Assembly (NCBI GenBank): GCA_031308135.1
Contig: JAHLJT010009436.1
Coordinates: 164,897,720 to 164,961,719 of the forward strand
DNA length: 64,000 nucleotides
Source: Acheta domesticus
Taxonomy: Eukaryota; Arthropoda; Insecta; Orthoptera; Gryllidae
Reading direction: 5' to 3'
Shown: positions 36,745 through 49,409 of the stretch, piece after piece
Layout: each line of letters opens with the position of its first letter
How positions within the stretch are numbered: the first letter of the stretch is position 1
Notes under the pieces: model-generated
Seen by the model: only the letters and a program-made list of their open reading frames with translations
Databases searched by the model: none
What the model was told of the DNA's origin: nothing
Translations under genes and position numbers: made by a program

Positions 36745-37509
36745 TAGACATAGGATGTTTAGGCAATAAAACATCGCCTTTTAGACGCCTAAAAAGGCAC
36801 TGAAAATGTCAAGAATAAGGAGAAAAAAAAGTAGTCATAAATTACATTCACAATAAAATTAAAAATTATTTGTAAGACTCCATACATATTTACAACTCTT
36901 CTACATTTTTTTCTTAATAGTTTCCATTGCATTATATTACCAGTACCTTTTCAAGGATCGCAATTTCAAATCTGCAACGATTGGGAGACAAAATCAGTTT
37001 GAATACAGAGGATTTCTGAACATCTGTTAAGTCTGGAATATATTTTAGAAGTCCAAAATTAGCAACACTGAAACCTTCTGGGAATTTACATTTATTTCCA
37101 CTCAAAAGGTGCCCTCGGTGTATTGTCAATCGACCATTTTCTCCAAATATGACTAGTATTTATGAAATAGGGAAATGGAGAAAAATATGTTGGTATACTT
37201 TCAGGAATTCTCTCATATTTCAAAATACAAGTACGTGAATTGAAGGTTTCATAATGAATGGTCAGGTTGTATCATGGCCGATTTTCTGATACCTTAGCAT
37301 TGTATATAAAAATAATACAATTGTATAATAAAAGGGGAAAACGTGTAATAATTTCTAAAGAAAAGGCATTTATGCTAAAATAAGCAAAAATAAGCATTAT
37401 AAAACTTCATCATATGTAATAATTTGTCATGATTCGTGCACGTATATTATCAGCCTTTAAATAAGTTCACTAGAAAAAAATAGGCATTTCCCTACACATC
37501 CGATGTCTA
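36745..37509. mobile_element. hAT-like element, 765 bp, exact 8-bp TSD
   Basis: Terminal inverted repeats TAGACATAGGATGTTTAGG (left) and, reverse-complemented, TAGACATCGGATGTGTAGG (right): 17 of 19 match. GTAATAAA flanks both sides (36737-36744 and 37510-37517). An 8-bp TSD with a YAG-start TIR is the signature of the hAT superfamily. The interior has one minus-strand frame (36932-37129, 65 codons) that looks more protein-like than its surroundings and might be a transposase relic, but I cannot assign it. Too short to be autonomous. Confidence 0.88.
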
Positions 37510-38109
37510 GTAATAAAGTAACTGAAGTTTAAGTTGCTGTTTTTTCGAACTTGGAGATCATTTTTCCAGAATGATATTTAGATCGTATTACGAGTAGTTA
37601 GTTGTGAGTCCTAAATCTTCCTCTCCTATGTCCAGAAGTGAAAAGGGCATACATCTCACCCATTTGCATCCTGAACGCATTACTAACAATTTTGTATTCC
37701 GTTCCTTAAATCACTTATTGCGTTTCTAATGCTGATGGCTTTAATTAAGGGACATTTTCACAAGTCGTATGTTTTGTAAATTTATAAAGTATTGTACACT
37801 CGTATATCGTTTGTAATTTTCAAATAGATTTAAACAAATCAATTACTGCAAACTAATGTTATTTCGGAGTTGTCAACAAAACGTAGATGTAAACCAGCCC
37901 ATGCACTAAGCAGTATGTCTACGGTTTTCTTTCATTCATTGTCGCCTCAAATGTACCACAAAATATCAAGAACTAGAACACATACTTGAAGGTTCAAGAT
38001 AGCTAATAATGCTGTCATCACGTTTTCAGAATACACATTGGCACATTAGCATAAGAGATCGAGGCAGAGATAGGCGAGGAAACTGAAAAAGTTCACGCAA
38101 CCCTCAAGA

Positions 38110-38610
38110 ACCTCCCCTCTATTACCCTAAATTCGCTTCCCTCTCCGTTTCTGACTCTCGCCGACGTGTTCGTTTAAGTTTCCACTGCAGCAGCAGCAGC
38201 AGCAGTATCACGAACAGCTGTACATCCTGAGCGCGGCACGGCGGCGCTGTGCGGAGGAGTGAGTTCTCATTAGGCCGCGGGGAGCGCTCTCGTCGCCTCA
38301 GACGCTCGGCGACGGCGGCGGCGGCGGGGGCGGCGGCGTTCGTGTTGGGCCGCGATGAGATCGCCTCATGCCGACACCGTTTCATTTCCTGAACGCGTAC
38401 TTCTCACGGCAGAGGCGCCACCCTCGCCGTCGTGCGCCCACGCCCGCGCCGTGCCCCGCTGCGCAGCGCCTCCGCCGGAGAAGGCAGTCAGCTGGAAGGG
38501 CCCTTGTGCTCTTGGCGTGAGAGCGCAGCGCGCCGCGCCTCTTGACAGCGGAGCAGCCACGCGCCCCCCCCCCCGTACGCCACACGAAGAGAACCCACCC
38601 CCCGCTACGA
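38110..38610. other. CpG-rich island with (CAG)n
   Basis: CpG-dense 500 bp, including a CAG run (about 38185-38203) and a C12-13 homopolymer (about 38563-38575). Open frames lack recognisable domains. Confidence 0.5.
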
Positions 38611-38623
38611 CCAATAAGTTAAA

Positions 38624-39398
38624 CAGCTGAAAAATTTTGAAGGTTTCGAAAATGCAACCAAAAATTTTTCAAGTCATATTTATGGCCATATTTTCATACT
38701 TTTAGGTCACAAATGCTTGCGTATTTCTAACATGTTTAGGTCATGAACATCCGGGCCCTATTAATTACCAAAGGATTTGCACGAATAATTTCATTTGAAT
38801 ATTCTACGAGGGAGTAAATTGTTACAGATTTACCGGGAGGTAATAATTCCAAACTATTTTTGCACTGGAACCCCGACATTTTTTCGCTCGTATGGGCTCG
38901 TATTCGGGCAAAATGGTATATGTCAAAAAAATTGAGTATTAAGTTAAGTGTAGTTATTTTTCTTTTATTTCAAACCTATTTACTCTAATTGTTCGAAAGT
39001 AACTTTAAACTAATCTAATACTATTTACCTATTTATATCTTTGTATCTGAAAATTAATTATTCAACAATATCTACACTAAATGCATTTCTTTTTGCTCTC
39101 GTGTAAAATTATGAAACAGAACTTATACCCTTTTGCCCAACACGAGCGAAAATGTCGGGGTTCCGGTGCAAAAATAGTTTGGAATTATTGCCTCCCGGTA
39201 AATCTGTAACAATTTACTCCCTCGCAGAATATTCAAATGAAATTATTCGTGCAAATCCTTTGGTAATTAATAGGGCCCGGATGTTCATGACCTAAACATG
39301 TTAGAAATACGCAAGAATTTGTGACCTAAAAGTATGAAAATATGGCCATAAATATGACTTGAAAAATTTGTGGTTGCATTTTCGAAATCTTTCAGCTG
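38624..39398. mobile_element. Long-TIR foldback element, 775 bp
   Basis: Two inverted arms of about 300 bp (38624-38930) and 280 bp (39121-39398), more than 90% identical by eye and starting CAGCTGAAA, enclose a 190-bp AT-rich spacer. TTAAA occurs at both outer edges (38619-38623 and 39399-39403), a likely 5-bp TSD, although TAA or TTAA with a shifted end would also fit. There is no coding capacity. Superfamily unresolved. Confidence 0.85.
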
Positions 39399-39419
39399 TT
39401 AAAATAGCCATTGTATTGA

Positions 39420-42000
39420 AAATATAGTTTTAATGTCTAGCGCATTCCCAATTGACCCCTTATCCTTTGGCGCTACATGAAGACAATTCTACCAGCTAAA
39501 GTTGTTTATGAAAGTGGCGCAAAACCTGACAAAACTAAACCAACACTTCCTTCGCATCTGGTGCTTTACACGTTTTCTTTTTCTCCTATAAAGATTACCC
39601 TCCCAATTCACATACATATATATTTCATATTCACGTCATATGTAGACTCTCAAAGGGGAAATTTGTGGTATTTTATTCCTAAAGAAAACCCCAAAGTATC
39701 GTCCGAACTTCAGCAGGACAGTTAACGATTCGCCGCTTTCGAATCAAACAAATCTCAGGTCCTAAAAGAGATACGTGTAGCTGAGAAAAACTTGGGATCA
39801 TGTGACGCGATTTCACTGGAGAGATAGTTGCTCACTGCTTTTTCAGATTGCCAGAAATTGAGGTTATGTTAACTTGTGGAGTAGGCGCAGTCCTGAATAC
39901 GAATACTATTCGTCACTGCGCGGAAAAAGTCTTGATTGATAAGTGCATAACGTATGGTTACCCACGTCTGCGGAAAGGAGCAGAAAATCTCAGAGTCCTA
40001 CTGTTATAGTTGGCATCAGTGATGTGTTTTCTTCTTGATAACATGGCCTATCAATCTTTTCATATAGAAAAATAGAATAGTTTGAATTACAAGTACGAAT
40101 TAGGGTACATTAGCCTTTTGGGGATAATGTCGACAAGTAAGTGTAAGTCCATTAAAATTTAGAAAGAAATATTTCTTCCAGATTTCCTTATAAGTATTAT
40201 ATAAAACATGATTGTACGTATTATTTCTTCGGTACTCCTAGAATTATTATAATCACTGAATACGTTTAATCGTAACATATTACTCATTCCGATGGTACTG
40301 GTTTATTCGTTATGACAAACAATATTTCCCTTTTCACAACATGTATATATCAGCGTGCAATTTTGCTGTATCTAACCAAATAAAAATGTCGATTTGTTTT
40401 TACATTAATGGTGAGCTTTTGGAACGCGATGTCACATCATTAATTGAATGCTGTTTGTGTAATACTTTTGTGTGATGGATCAACAGCATGCATTACACAT
40501 TGACAGGTCCAAATATAGCAAAATTGTTGACTTTATTTACAGTGTATCCAATATTTCCTAGAACAATACTATATCCACTCGTGTGCAGAATGTTATTCAT
40601 ATTTTAACAATGCACAATAACAGTGCCTTTAAAAAATAAATTAAATTAAGCATTCTGTATATTATTTACGTTAAAAATCTTATTTTTCCTTTTGCAGAAA
40701 TAGTTTATGCAAATTCGTCCTTGCCTTTCTGTACTCTGAATTTATTTAGAAATACCAACAACCCATGTATTCCAGAAAGTCAATTTTCAAATGATATTAA
40801 ACTAAATATTTTCACAATGCTATGGAATTTATATGCAAATTTCCAACGAATTAGTGCTGTTTATTAAGATTTTTACATGAAAGAAAATATTTCCAACAGA
40901 ATGTGTTAAATATTAATTAAACAATTGTTTTATTCAACTTGTTTTAATGTCTCGTTGAATTAAGCACTATCTTCTGCTATTCGTAAATGCACATCACTTC
41001 GCGTGACTGATATACTGCAGCTCATGGTTGGCCGGTATTAAGAAGTAGTAAGAAAAGTCCCATATCAAAAATCAACACTTTGTTGTGATACATCGCTCTA
41101 CTTACGCCAGAGCATTCTTAGAAACTTATTTGTGTTAATTTCATGAATGAAAAATCTAATATCCGTCCATGTCAATTCAAAATTGTCACTCACAAAATGT
41201 TTTTCTTTAGTTTTTTAACAAAATAAATGGTGTAGTCAATTTATTCATTATTATTAAGTTAAAAATGTCTGTACAGAAAATTTAGCAATAATGAACTTTG
41301 TGAATCTGAAATATCTGCTAATTTAACCGTAAGGTAAATAAAGATACATTATTTCAATTTACACTATTGAAACTCTACACCCACTTATGTTAATAAATTC
41401 TTCGGATTCATTTCTGTATCGTTTATTTTAACGAAAAATTAGCTGTAATTTCTATTTCCATTTAGATCGCAAATCATTGCGTGCCGGTGTTATGAGAACG
41501 ATAGCTTGTTTATTATGCTCAATAGGCGACTAACATTAAATGTTACAAATAGCAAACCAATGACACGTTTATTAATGTAAGCGATTGTGCTATCCAATTA
41601 CAATCGTTTTTATATCCTTTGCCTTTCAAACTAGGAAAATAAATACGTCCAGATTTAATTCTGGATAATGTGAAACAAGCTTATTACCTTCACGATTTGC
41701 TTTTGTCATAAATTAATTGTAGCTGAATGATACACTCATATACAAAAAAATCTGTAAATGTGGCTTTCGTAGGTAAAACGTTTCATATCATCAAAATGAC
41801 CGTGATTACAGGAACCCGTTAAGTCTCGCCGTGTCTGGTAAATAATGAGACAAACCTAGAACAAATTATTTTCGTAAAAGTTGTGATACATCGATACCTT
41901 GTAGTTTACGAATTATCATGTCGCTTATCTTATATCACGTGATTTGCTTATAACGTCACATGTTATGAAAGTAAACAGCAGCCGTGTTAACATAGCATCG
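39420..42000. other. AT-rich DNA, nothing recognised
   Basis: No coding or mobile feature supported. A short hairpin (GCGCAGT...ACTGCGC, about 39886-39923) is the only local structure noted. Confidence 0.6.
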
Positions 42001-42059
42001 CCGGCTTTCAAGGTCAGAATCAACATGAGAGAAATTTTCCGGGCTGACAGGCCGTGGTC

Positions 42060-42120
42060 CAGTTGGCATTGAAGGGACAAACGTTTCGTCCACGACTACG
42101 CTGGACATCTTCAGTGGCGG
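42060..42120 (-). repeat. Hammerhead-like core motif (minus strand)
   Basis: On the minus strand: CTGAAGA (42108-42114), a spacer with a GTCCA/TGGAC 5-bp stem, then GAAACGTT (about 42080-42087). This equals CUGANGA-stem II-GAAA, the conserved hammerhead ribozyme core. A usable stem III is not obvious. Confidence 0.5.
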
Positions 42121-42548
42121 CAGGTTGGCGGGCGCCGTATCCGGGGCGGGGGCGGCGGCTGGCTGGCTTGTGAAACGTGAACTCCTTGAATCAAAATAAT
42201 TTCGTGACGTTGTTAAAACATATCAAAACCACTAATAAATCGCGTGTTTCGTTTCATGTTAACACGAGCATGCACTGCTCTTAAACGTCACTCCTCTTCG
42301 CTGCCCCTACCAGCGTCCCCTCGGATTCCGCAATGCTTGCAAATCTCCCTCGTGTACGCGGAAGCGGAGCTTTTTTCCCCTGAATTACGCCCGGATTTCG
42401 GAAACAGATTGGGGCTCCCCTCCTGCGAAGGGGGCTCACCGGCGCTCGCAGCCAATCTGCCCGCTCCCCTCGAAGAACACGAGACGCGCCGCGCCGCGCC
42501 GCCGCCCGCAGTGGGCCGCAGGGCGTGCCGCAGGGCCTCTAGAGCCAC
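42110..42548. other. CpG-rich island
   Basis: CpG-rich block ending at SINE-A copy 7. Frames on both strands (up to 106 codons) have no recognisable domain. Confidence 0.45.
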
Positions 42549-42551
42549 CCT

Positions 42552-43071
42552 TTTGATTGATTGATTCGTGCTTCCGGGAGCGTCAACTACTTAGGTCATT
42601 AGTACCGTAAGTGTAGTGCGTGTTTTTCTCGGGCAGTGCTGATGATCGTTTTCCCCGCTGGAATGGCGAGATCTGGCGCCGACCTACAGTCGACTAGCGG
42701 GGTATTCCTCAACCAGGTAGCTCCCATCAGCGGGGTACCGCCCCAGCCGGGACAAGCTGTAAGCTCCTGACCGGTCACCCGGCATATGTGGTAGTGTAGT
42801 GCATGTTAGGTAAGATGAGAGGATAGGACAAGGAAGAGGAAGGAAAATCACGAGCGGTCCGTGGCCCGTTTGTTAGGGTATTGTTCCGGCATTCGTCTTG
42901 TCTTGATCGGAAAAACCATGGAAAACTACTCGATCAAAGCAGCCGCCGCTAGAATTTTCCTCCGGACAGCGACTGAATTCGACCTAGCTGACAAGCTAGT
43001 GTTGAAAATCCTGCCGCCGTCGGGACTCGAACCTAGGACCTCCCGGTCAGAGGGACTGTCAGTGACATCAG
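42552..43071 (-). mobile_element. SINE-A copy 7
   Basis: Starts with TTGATTGATTGATTCGTG (tail), runs through the whole body, and ends in the inverted tRNA-like head (GTCGGGACTCGAACCTAGGA; CTCCCGGTCAGAGGGACTG). The head is cut at 43071, where the inverted-repeat element begins. Confidence 0.88.
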
Positions 43072-43078
43072 GCCTCCC

Positions 43079-43818
43079 TTTTGAATTTGGCACTAGACGT
43101 GTGCATGGGACTTATTTTAGAGCTCCCTGATTGGACATTGAAGCGACGCATTAAACGCAAGCGACACATCTCTGTGATACACGTACACTTTGAAGAGACA
43201 GACAGACGGCTTGTGCTTTCGAAAAGAGTAGTGGCAAGCGCTTGTACGAATGAGGTTATGAAAATTGGTTAATGTAAAAAAGGAGTTTTAGGGCTGAATT
43301 TTCAGCTGCAGAGGTGTGAAATAAATCAGAGATAATTTGCAACCCGTTTTATAAACATGGAAGTCAAAAGAGAAGAATAAAAGTAATTTGTTTTACTAAT
43401 ATCTGTCTAAATTTTTTCCCCACCAAATATCCTAAAATTATTTTTCTTCCTTCAAACATCAATTAAGTATCCCAAATTCTTTAAAAAAGTATGAGAACCC
43501 TTTAATAAGTATGTAACGTTTTGCACTAATAAAACACTCCAAATTTTTTTAAATTCAGGATTACCATTAAATTCCGATTACATAAACTATACATTTTATA
43601 AACTGTTTGGTGCTCCTAATTGTTCTTTCATAAACCTCACTAATATTCTCACAAGCGCCCTGCTACAATTCTTTTGAAATGCACAAGCTGTGTCTGTCTC
43701 TTCAAAGCGTAAGTGTTTCAGAGAGATGTGCCGCTTGGGTTTCGTGCGCCTACTCTATGTCCAATCAGGGAGCTCTAAAATACGTCTCATGCACAAGTCT
43801 AGTGCAAATTCAAAGCAT
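43079..43818. mobile_element. Inverted-repeat element with ~140-bp arms
   Basis: Arms 43079-43220 and about 43676-43818 are inverted copies (shared blocks TTTAGAGCTCCCTGATTGGA, CACATCTCT, TTGAAGAGACAGACA), with about 455 bp of AT-rich spacer. GCCTCCC occurs at both outer edges (43072-43078 and 43819-43825), a candidate 7-bp TSD. No coding capacity. Confidence 0.75.
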
Positions 43819-43922
43819 GCCTCCCGAGCGGCCCTCAGTTCCCGGGCAGAGCGCCCGCCCGCCCGCCGCTGGGGGGCGAGGGTTCAACACCGGGGCCATT
43901 CCAGTGGAAGCCATGGATGAAT

Positions 43923-44357
43923 TCATTGATTCGTGATTCGGGGCGCATCAGCTGCAAAGGTTGTTAGTCCGTAAGTGTAGTCCGTGTTTTTCCTTGGGAT
44001 GTGGCAGTGATCTTCACCCGCTGGATGGTGAGATCCGGCGCCGACCTACACGACGGATAGCGGGGGATTTTTCCCAACCAGGTATCTCCCACCAGCGGGG
44101 CACCGCCCCATTCGGAACAAGCTCTAAGCTCCCGACCGGTCTCCCGGCATGTGTGGTTGTGTAGTGCATGTCAGTGTGCGTGTGTGTGTGTGTGTGTGTA
44201 AGGGGAGAGGATAGGACAAGAAAGAGGTAGGAAAGATCGCGCGCGGTCCGTGGTCTGTTTGTTTTGGTACTGCTCCGGCATTCGCCTGGTGTTGATCGGA
44301 GAAACCATGGAAAACTACCGATCAGTGCAACAGGTCGCTAGAATTCTCCTTCAGAGT
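43923..44357 (-). mobile_element. SINE-A copy 8
   Basis: Starts TTGATTCGTGATTCGGGGCG and continues through GAGATCCGGCGCCGACC, TATCTCCCACCAGCGGGGCA, a (GT)n run, and TGTTGATCGGAGAAACCATG to GCTAGAATTCTCC. The tRNA-like head is missing. Confidence 0.88.
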
Positions 44358-44359
44358 GT

Positions 44360-46780
44360 GAGAGCGGGTGAAATTCGTTGAAGTGATAGAGGAACGAGGC
44401 GGTTTCGCAGCAGGTTTTCTCGGAGTCTCGCGTTTCCCTTTCTCCAATTCCACCATTGCTCCGCCATCATTTTAATCATATCATCACGCATCCATTGCAA
44501 ACATTGCATTACAGATATGACCAAATAGACGAAGTAGAAAGTACTGGTGACCTGCTAACAGCAAAAGTGGTGTGGCCAAAACCAAAATGGCTTTCCAAAA
44601 AGTAGCATGCGCACTGGTCAAGAACAACAGATTAAATACTATCGTATAACTTAATAAATTAAATATTTTAACAAATACAGACTTCTCTAAAACTGCAATA
44701 ACATAGTATAGTAGCCACGAGACAACTGGTAGCTCGTATTTACCATATACAGTACAACAGTACTTCACCCACCAAGACTATACAATACCTTAGTTCCATA
44801 ACCCAATACATAAATATCAAATATTTAATGCCGTGCGCCCTCTTCCTTGAGCCTTGTCTTCGTATCGAAACCATCACTCACCATTGCCGAGACTGACAGT
44901 TTTCTTTCTGTTAGTGCGCTCATTGGATACTATTATACAGATATGCCTCCCAAACCAGGATTCCTGTGGATGACTCGCAGTGTTAAATGTTACAGGTTTC
45001 CATGGCCGGAGTCATTGCTTATGCATCTCGACTTGAACCAGGTCATCCTCGTGAAGTGGTTAGCCAACATTCCCTCCATGCTTCCGTGGCCTTCTTCATG
45101 GCAAATGGGACAAAACTATCTTGTACCCCAGTAATGTGTTCAAAATATCATTTTAATCTTGTAGACGGTTACAGGAGCACATTCAAACGGTTTACTAGCC
45201 CCCGATGTGGAGTCACTCGCTCAGCCGATAGCAAACCTACCTAGCGTGGCGGTCAGTGCACAACAATTCCTCCTGTGCTACTTCCATTCAAATATCGATT
45301 ATTCCTCGAAAGGGGGGCCAGCGCTATAGACGATCCCCCTGTGCATTCAGTGTTTGAAATGCTGGTCAATAGATGCAAGTGGGTTTTGTGATTGGCATAG
45401 CGTGTTCGGCACAATTTTCTTTCGAGTTACTCTCCAAATCGTTTCATCACTTACTCAACCTTTATGTGCACAGATGGCGTAGAATCGACGAGAAATATAC
45501 AGTGCAGTGATGTAAGCACACGACAAAAACTAATAACAATTCTCTTTACATTAGTGAAATTATTTTTCTGACATTTATTCGAACTGCAATTGGGTATGAC
45601 CCGGTTGTAGTTGATAATAATTATAATAATAACAAAAAATAGTAAAAGAGTACAATACAAACGATCAATAATCATACTATCTCTAATATAAAGTGTTATG
45701 ACAATTATTTCAACTCTACTTGATATACAAACAATTATATGTTGGTGTTGAATCTCTAATTGCTCTGTTATAAAATGAAAATTTCCCAAGATCTGAAATT
45801 TCTCTGTTCGTTAATTCTGTATTTATATTATTTACATGATTTTATTACATGCCTTCACTATGCTTATCTTTTTGCTCTTTCGGCCCATTGTGTGACATAG
45901 TCGAGGGTCTCCCCTCTTCACGTTGTCCCCGACCTCGCCGTCCAGGGACCTTCCCGCCCGTTTAAAAGTGAGCGAGGCCCTGTTTGCATTTTCGCCTATT
46001 GCAACAAAACTGAATGTATGTGAGGGTCGCGTTGTAAAACCTTCCATTACAGAAACGAACCCTCACTTCACAACACCATCAACTGCACTTTGCTGTCCCT
46101 CAACCATTCGTGTCTTACAATGTTCAGTTCACACCCCTCGTAGGAGGTGAAACACTTTTACCGTTTTTCATCTCCAGGCCTTCCACTTTAACTCCCCTTG
46201 CCGTTCCCTTATCATGAGCAATGTCCATTTTGTTCTTATGGTTGCTTTTTAGTTCACCCCTGGTCTTTTTTAGTTATCACAAAATGTTCGGAAGATTCTG
46301 TGATGTTTATACCGCAAAAGATGTTCATTTGCGTAACTGTTGCACTTTCGTGTCCCCTCCGTTTTATCTAGCTATAAATTATATGTAAAATAATTGAAAA
46401 ATATTTTTTCTTTATTTAGTTTCTTATTTCATGTTTCCCCGTACACCCTTCTTGCATTCCCTTATTCTCTCCATACGAATTTCATTTCTTCACTCATTTT
46501 CTTTGCCTCGATGATACATTCTCACTGCAGACTCGACCACTGCTGTTGTCGTCATCCGTTCAGTGCCATGTCGTTGGACTGTCACTCGTATCGTGTCATT
46601 CTCATTTGCATTGTGGAGTTGCCTCAAATCGAAATTCTTGATCACAAAAACAAGTATTATAATGTTAATCTTTGGTTTGAATTCTTCAGTTAAGATTATT
46701 TTAGGAACAAGAAATATGAAAGTAAAACCAAACTGGCATAAAAAAGTGAAGATGACAAAGCGCGGTTGCATCCTTCTCGA
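44360..46780. other. Unannotated DNA
   Basis: Mixed AT-rich sequence. Open frames of 80-112 codons (for example 44484-44768 minus, 44847-45134 plus) were read and not recognised. No mobile element ends found. Confidence 0.5.
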
Positions 46781-46799
46781 ACACTACTGCTTATTTCTT

Positions 46800-47366
46800 T
46801 GATTGATTATTCGTGTTTCTGGGCGCCTCAACTACTTAGGTCATTATTCCCGTAAGCGTAGTCCTAGTTTTTTCTGGCGAGAGTGGCGAGAAACTTTTCC
46901 CCGCTGGATGGCGAGATCTGGCGCCGACCTACCGTCGACTAGCGGGGTTTACCCCTCATCCAGGTATCTCCCACCAGCGGTGCGCCGCCCCAGCCGGGTA
47001 CAAGCTGTAAGCTCCTGACCGGTCTCCCGGGATGTGTGGTAGTGTAGTGCATGTTAGTGTATGTGTGTGTGTGTGTGTAAGAGGAGAGGAGAGGACAAGG
47101 AAGAGGAAGGAAAGATCGCACGCGGTCCGTGGCCTGTTTTTTAAGGTACTGCTCCGGCATTCGTTCGGTATTCATCCGAGAATTCACGGAAAACTACCAA
47201 TCAGAGCAGCCGGACGCTAGAATTCTCCTCCAGACAGCGACTGAATCTGACCTATCTGTAGGCTAGTGTCGAAAATCCTGCCGCTGACGGGTCTCGAGCC
47301 TAGGACCCTCCCGGTCAGAGGGACTGCAGTGACATAAGGTTGATGCACTGAGCCATCTCTCCCGGT
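46800..47366 (-). mobile_element. SINE-A copy 9, full length, 11-bp TSD
   Basis: This copy defines the family. GCTTATTTCTT flanks both ends exactly (46789-46799 and 47367-47377). Read on the minus strand it begins ACCGGGAGAGATGGCTCAGT (A box TGGCTCAGT), has GGTCCTAGGCTCGAGACC as its B-box region, continues through a ~450-bp body, and ends GTTGAGGCGCCCAGAAACAC then AATCAATC. Length 567 bp, long for a simple SINE. Confidence 0.93.
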
Positions 47367-47379
47367 GCTTATTTCTTCT

Positions 47380-49400
47380 TCGTATTTTTTTAGGTAGCCC
47401 GTAAAATACCTCTAGAACAAGTAAATTTTCTCAGAATCAAGGATTTGTAGAAATCCTTACACTGCAAATATAGAGAACGGCAAAATCTTTTATTTTTTCT
47501 TCATCAAAGAACTTTCTTCGCGATGAAACGTAATAACTTGAATATTTGAACCAGTGGTCTTTAATTTGTGAGAAACTGCGGAGTGTAATATCGAAACGTT
47601 TATTAAGCTGATTTCATTTAATTTTAAAAGCTCAGTAAGATACTTTGAAATCTCATTGACAGTACTTATTAGTTTATGCAAAAGTTATTTTCATCTCTTG
47701 ATCCACGTGTCCTTCACGCTTTCTCAGTTCATCCTTGTACTGAACTGACCTCCCTCTCATCACCCTTTCCTCACCTCACACCACTACCTCAGCCACATCA
47801 CCTTCTTCCTCTCTCAGCTCTCACTCATTTTAATTTCACCTTCTTTACGCACACCGTCGTCGTCATCTCGTCACCTTCCTTTGTTGTACTTTCAGCCGTC
47901 TTACTTATTGTCTAGGACTACCCCAAACCCTTCGGCAATCTATTAACACTTATCCTACATACACCTCCATCACCATCAAGATCACCACGAAACCTTCACT
48001 ACCCGCATCCCCACCACAATCGTCGCCATAAACACCATTGCCATCAACATCATCGTCATGAACACCATTGTCATCAACAGCACCGCCATCCCTTTCCTCA
48101 TCACCATCACCACCCTTAACTCTGCCACCATCGCCATCACACCCATCACACCATACCATCGGCATTACACCCGCCATCACCATCGGCATCACCAGCAGCT
48201 TGCCACCCAGCAATTGTTGTCCCCTCATCCCTCAATCCTCCCCGTGTTCTCACGCACGTAACCCTCTCCGGAATCGTCCTTGTCCTCCTCCACGCCACAC
48301 CCGCCAGTCCTCAACCCCCTGTGTCCCCACCCATGCCCTTCCGCCGGCACACTCTGCCCGCAAATGGGCGCGTGCTTTTGCATGACAAAAGCGTCCATAA
48401 TTCCGGGGCGCCGACTCCGCCGCGCGGAAAGCTGGTGTGGCAGCGGTGCGGAGAGGGGTGGGGCGCGGAGTGGTGTGTGGCGAGGCGGAGTCGCCTCCGA
48501 TTGGAACGCTGTGTTAACAAAAAATTGGCGGGAGCATTAAGAGCCGCAGGCGCAGAGGGCGTGACGGAGCGCGCGTTCCGTAAAACAACCACAGAGAGGC
48601 CCTCCGCGTTGCCTGTTTGGCGTTGATGGGGGCGCCCAACTCCCTCATGGCCATCGTGGCTGCGGGCGGCGAGGTATGACTTGATGCCCTTCGAGTGGCT
48701 CTGGCGAAGTTGTTTTGTTGAAAAGTGTTGAACCCTGTATTAAAATACACAGTGAAATGACTGCAGTTCAAAGAATGTTTTGGGAAATGTAATTAATAAT
48801 AATGTTATACTACAGCAGACCAAATCTGACGTCAGTATATGTTCACGAATACTATACTTTTGAAGTATATAATATTCTATAATATACTTATATTTAATGT
48901 GCTAATAATAAAAGAAAATACTGACTTGGTCATTAAAGTCGTTTTTTTTTTCTTCTATTTTTATCAAAACTGAGATAATTTCGTGATACCATTTCTTTTG
49001 CCGTGTATTTCTAGGGCGAAATATAAAATCTCAGATGAACAACTTAACAGTGGTCAACTATGGCGTTATGTTTCTTTTCAATTCCGCTTTTGTAAAACTC
49101 TTAAATATTTTTGATAGTAAATTTGTATCAATGTGCAGTATGAAGCCTTGACTTCTTTATCGCAATTATCTCAATCTTTTTTGCTGACATGCTGAATATG
49201 ACCTGCTGTACAATAGGAACACAGGTTTTAGTACACATTAAGAGGTGCAAAAGTTAAAAATCGCGAAATATCCAAGGTGAAATGGCAGTAGTTGGCCTAC
49301 CTTGGCAAAGGTGTCTCAACAGGAACATCGGTGGTCCCGTGAACACCTGCACCCAGACAATGACAAGTCGCTAGATATTGCATCGCCCGGACACCGCTGT
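47380..49400. other. Unannotated DNA with CACCAT simple repeats and a CpG island
   Basis: 47960-48205 is a degenerate CACCATCA repeat. 48370-48670 is CpG-rich; within it, ATGGGGGCGCCCAACTCCCT followed by GGCGAG|GTATGA could be a short exon with a donor site, but there is no supporting homology. The rest is AT-rich. Confidence 0.45.
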
Positions 49401-49409
49401 TTATACTTC

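Noticed and set aside
44847..45244. Overlapping + frames of 85-95 codons
   Set aside because: No recognisable motif, no splice-bounded exon, and comparable frames occur elsewhere by chance.
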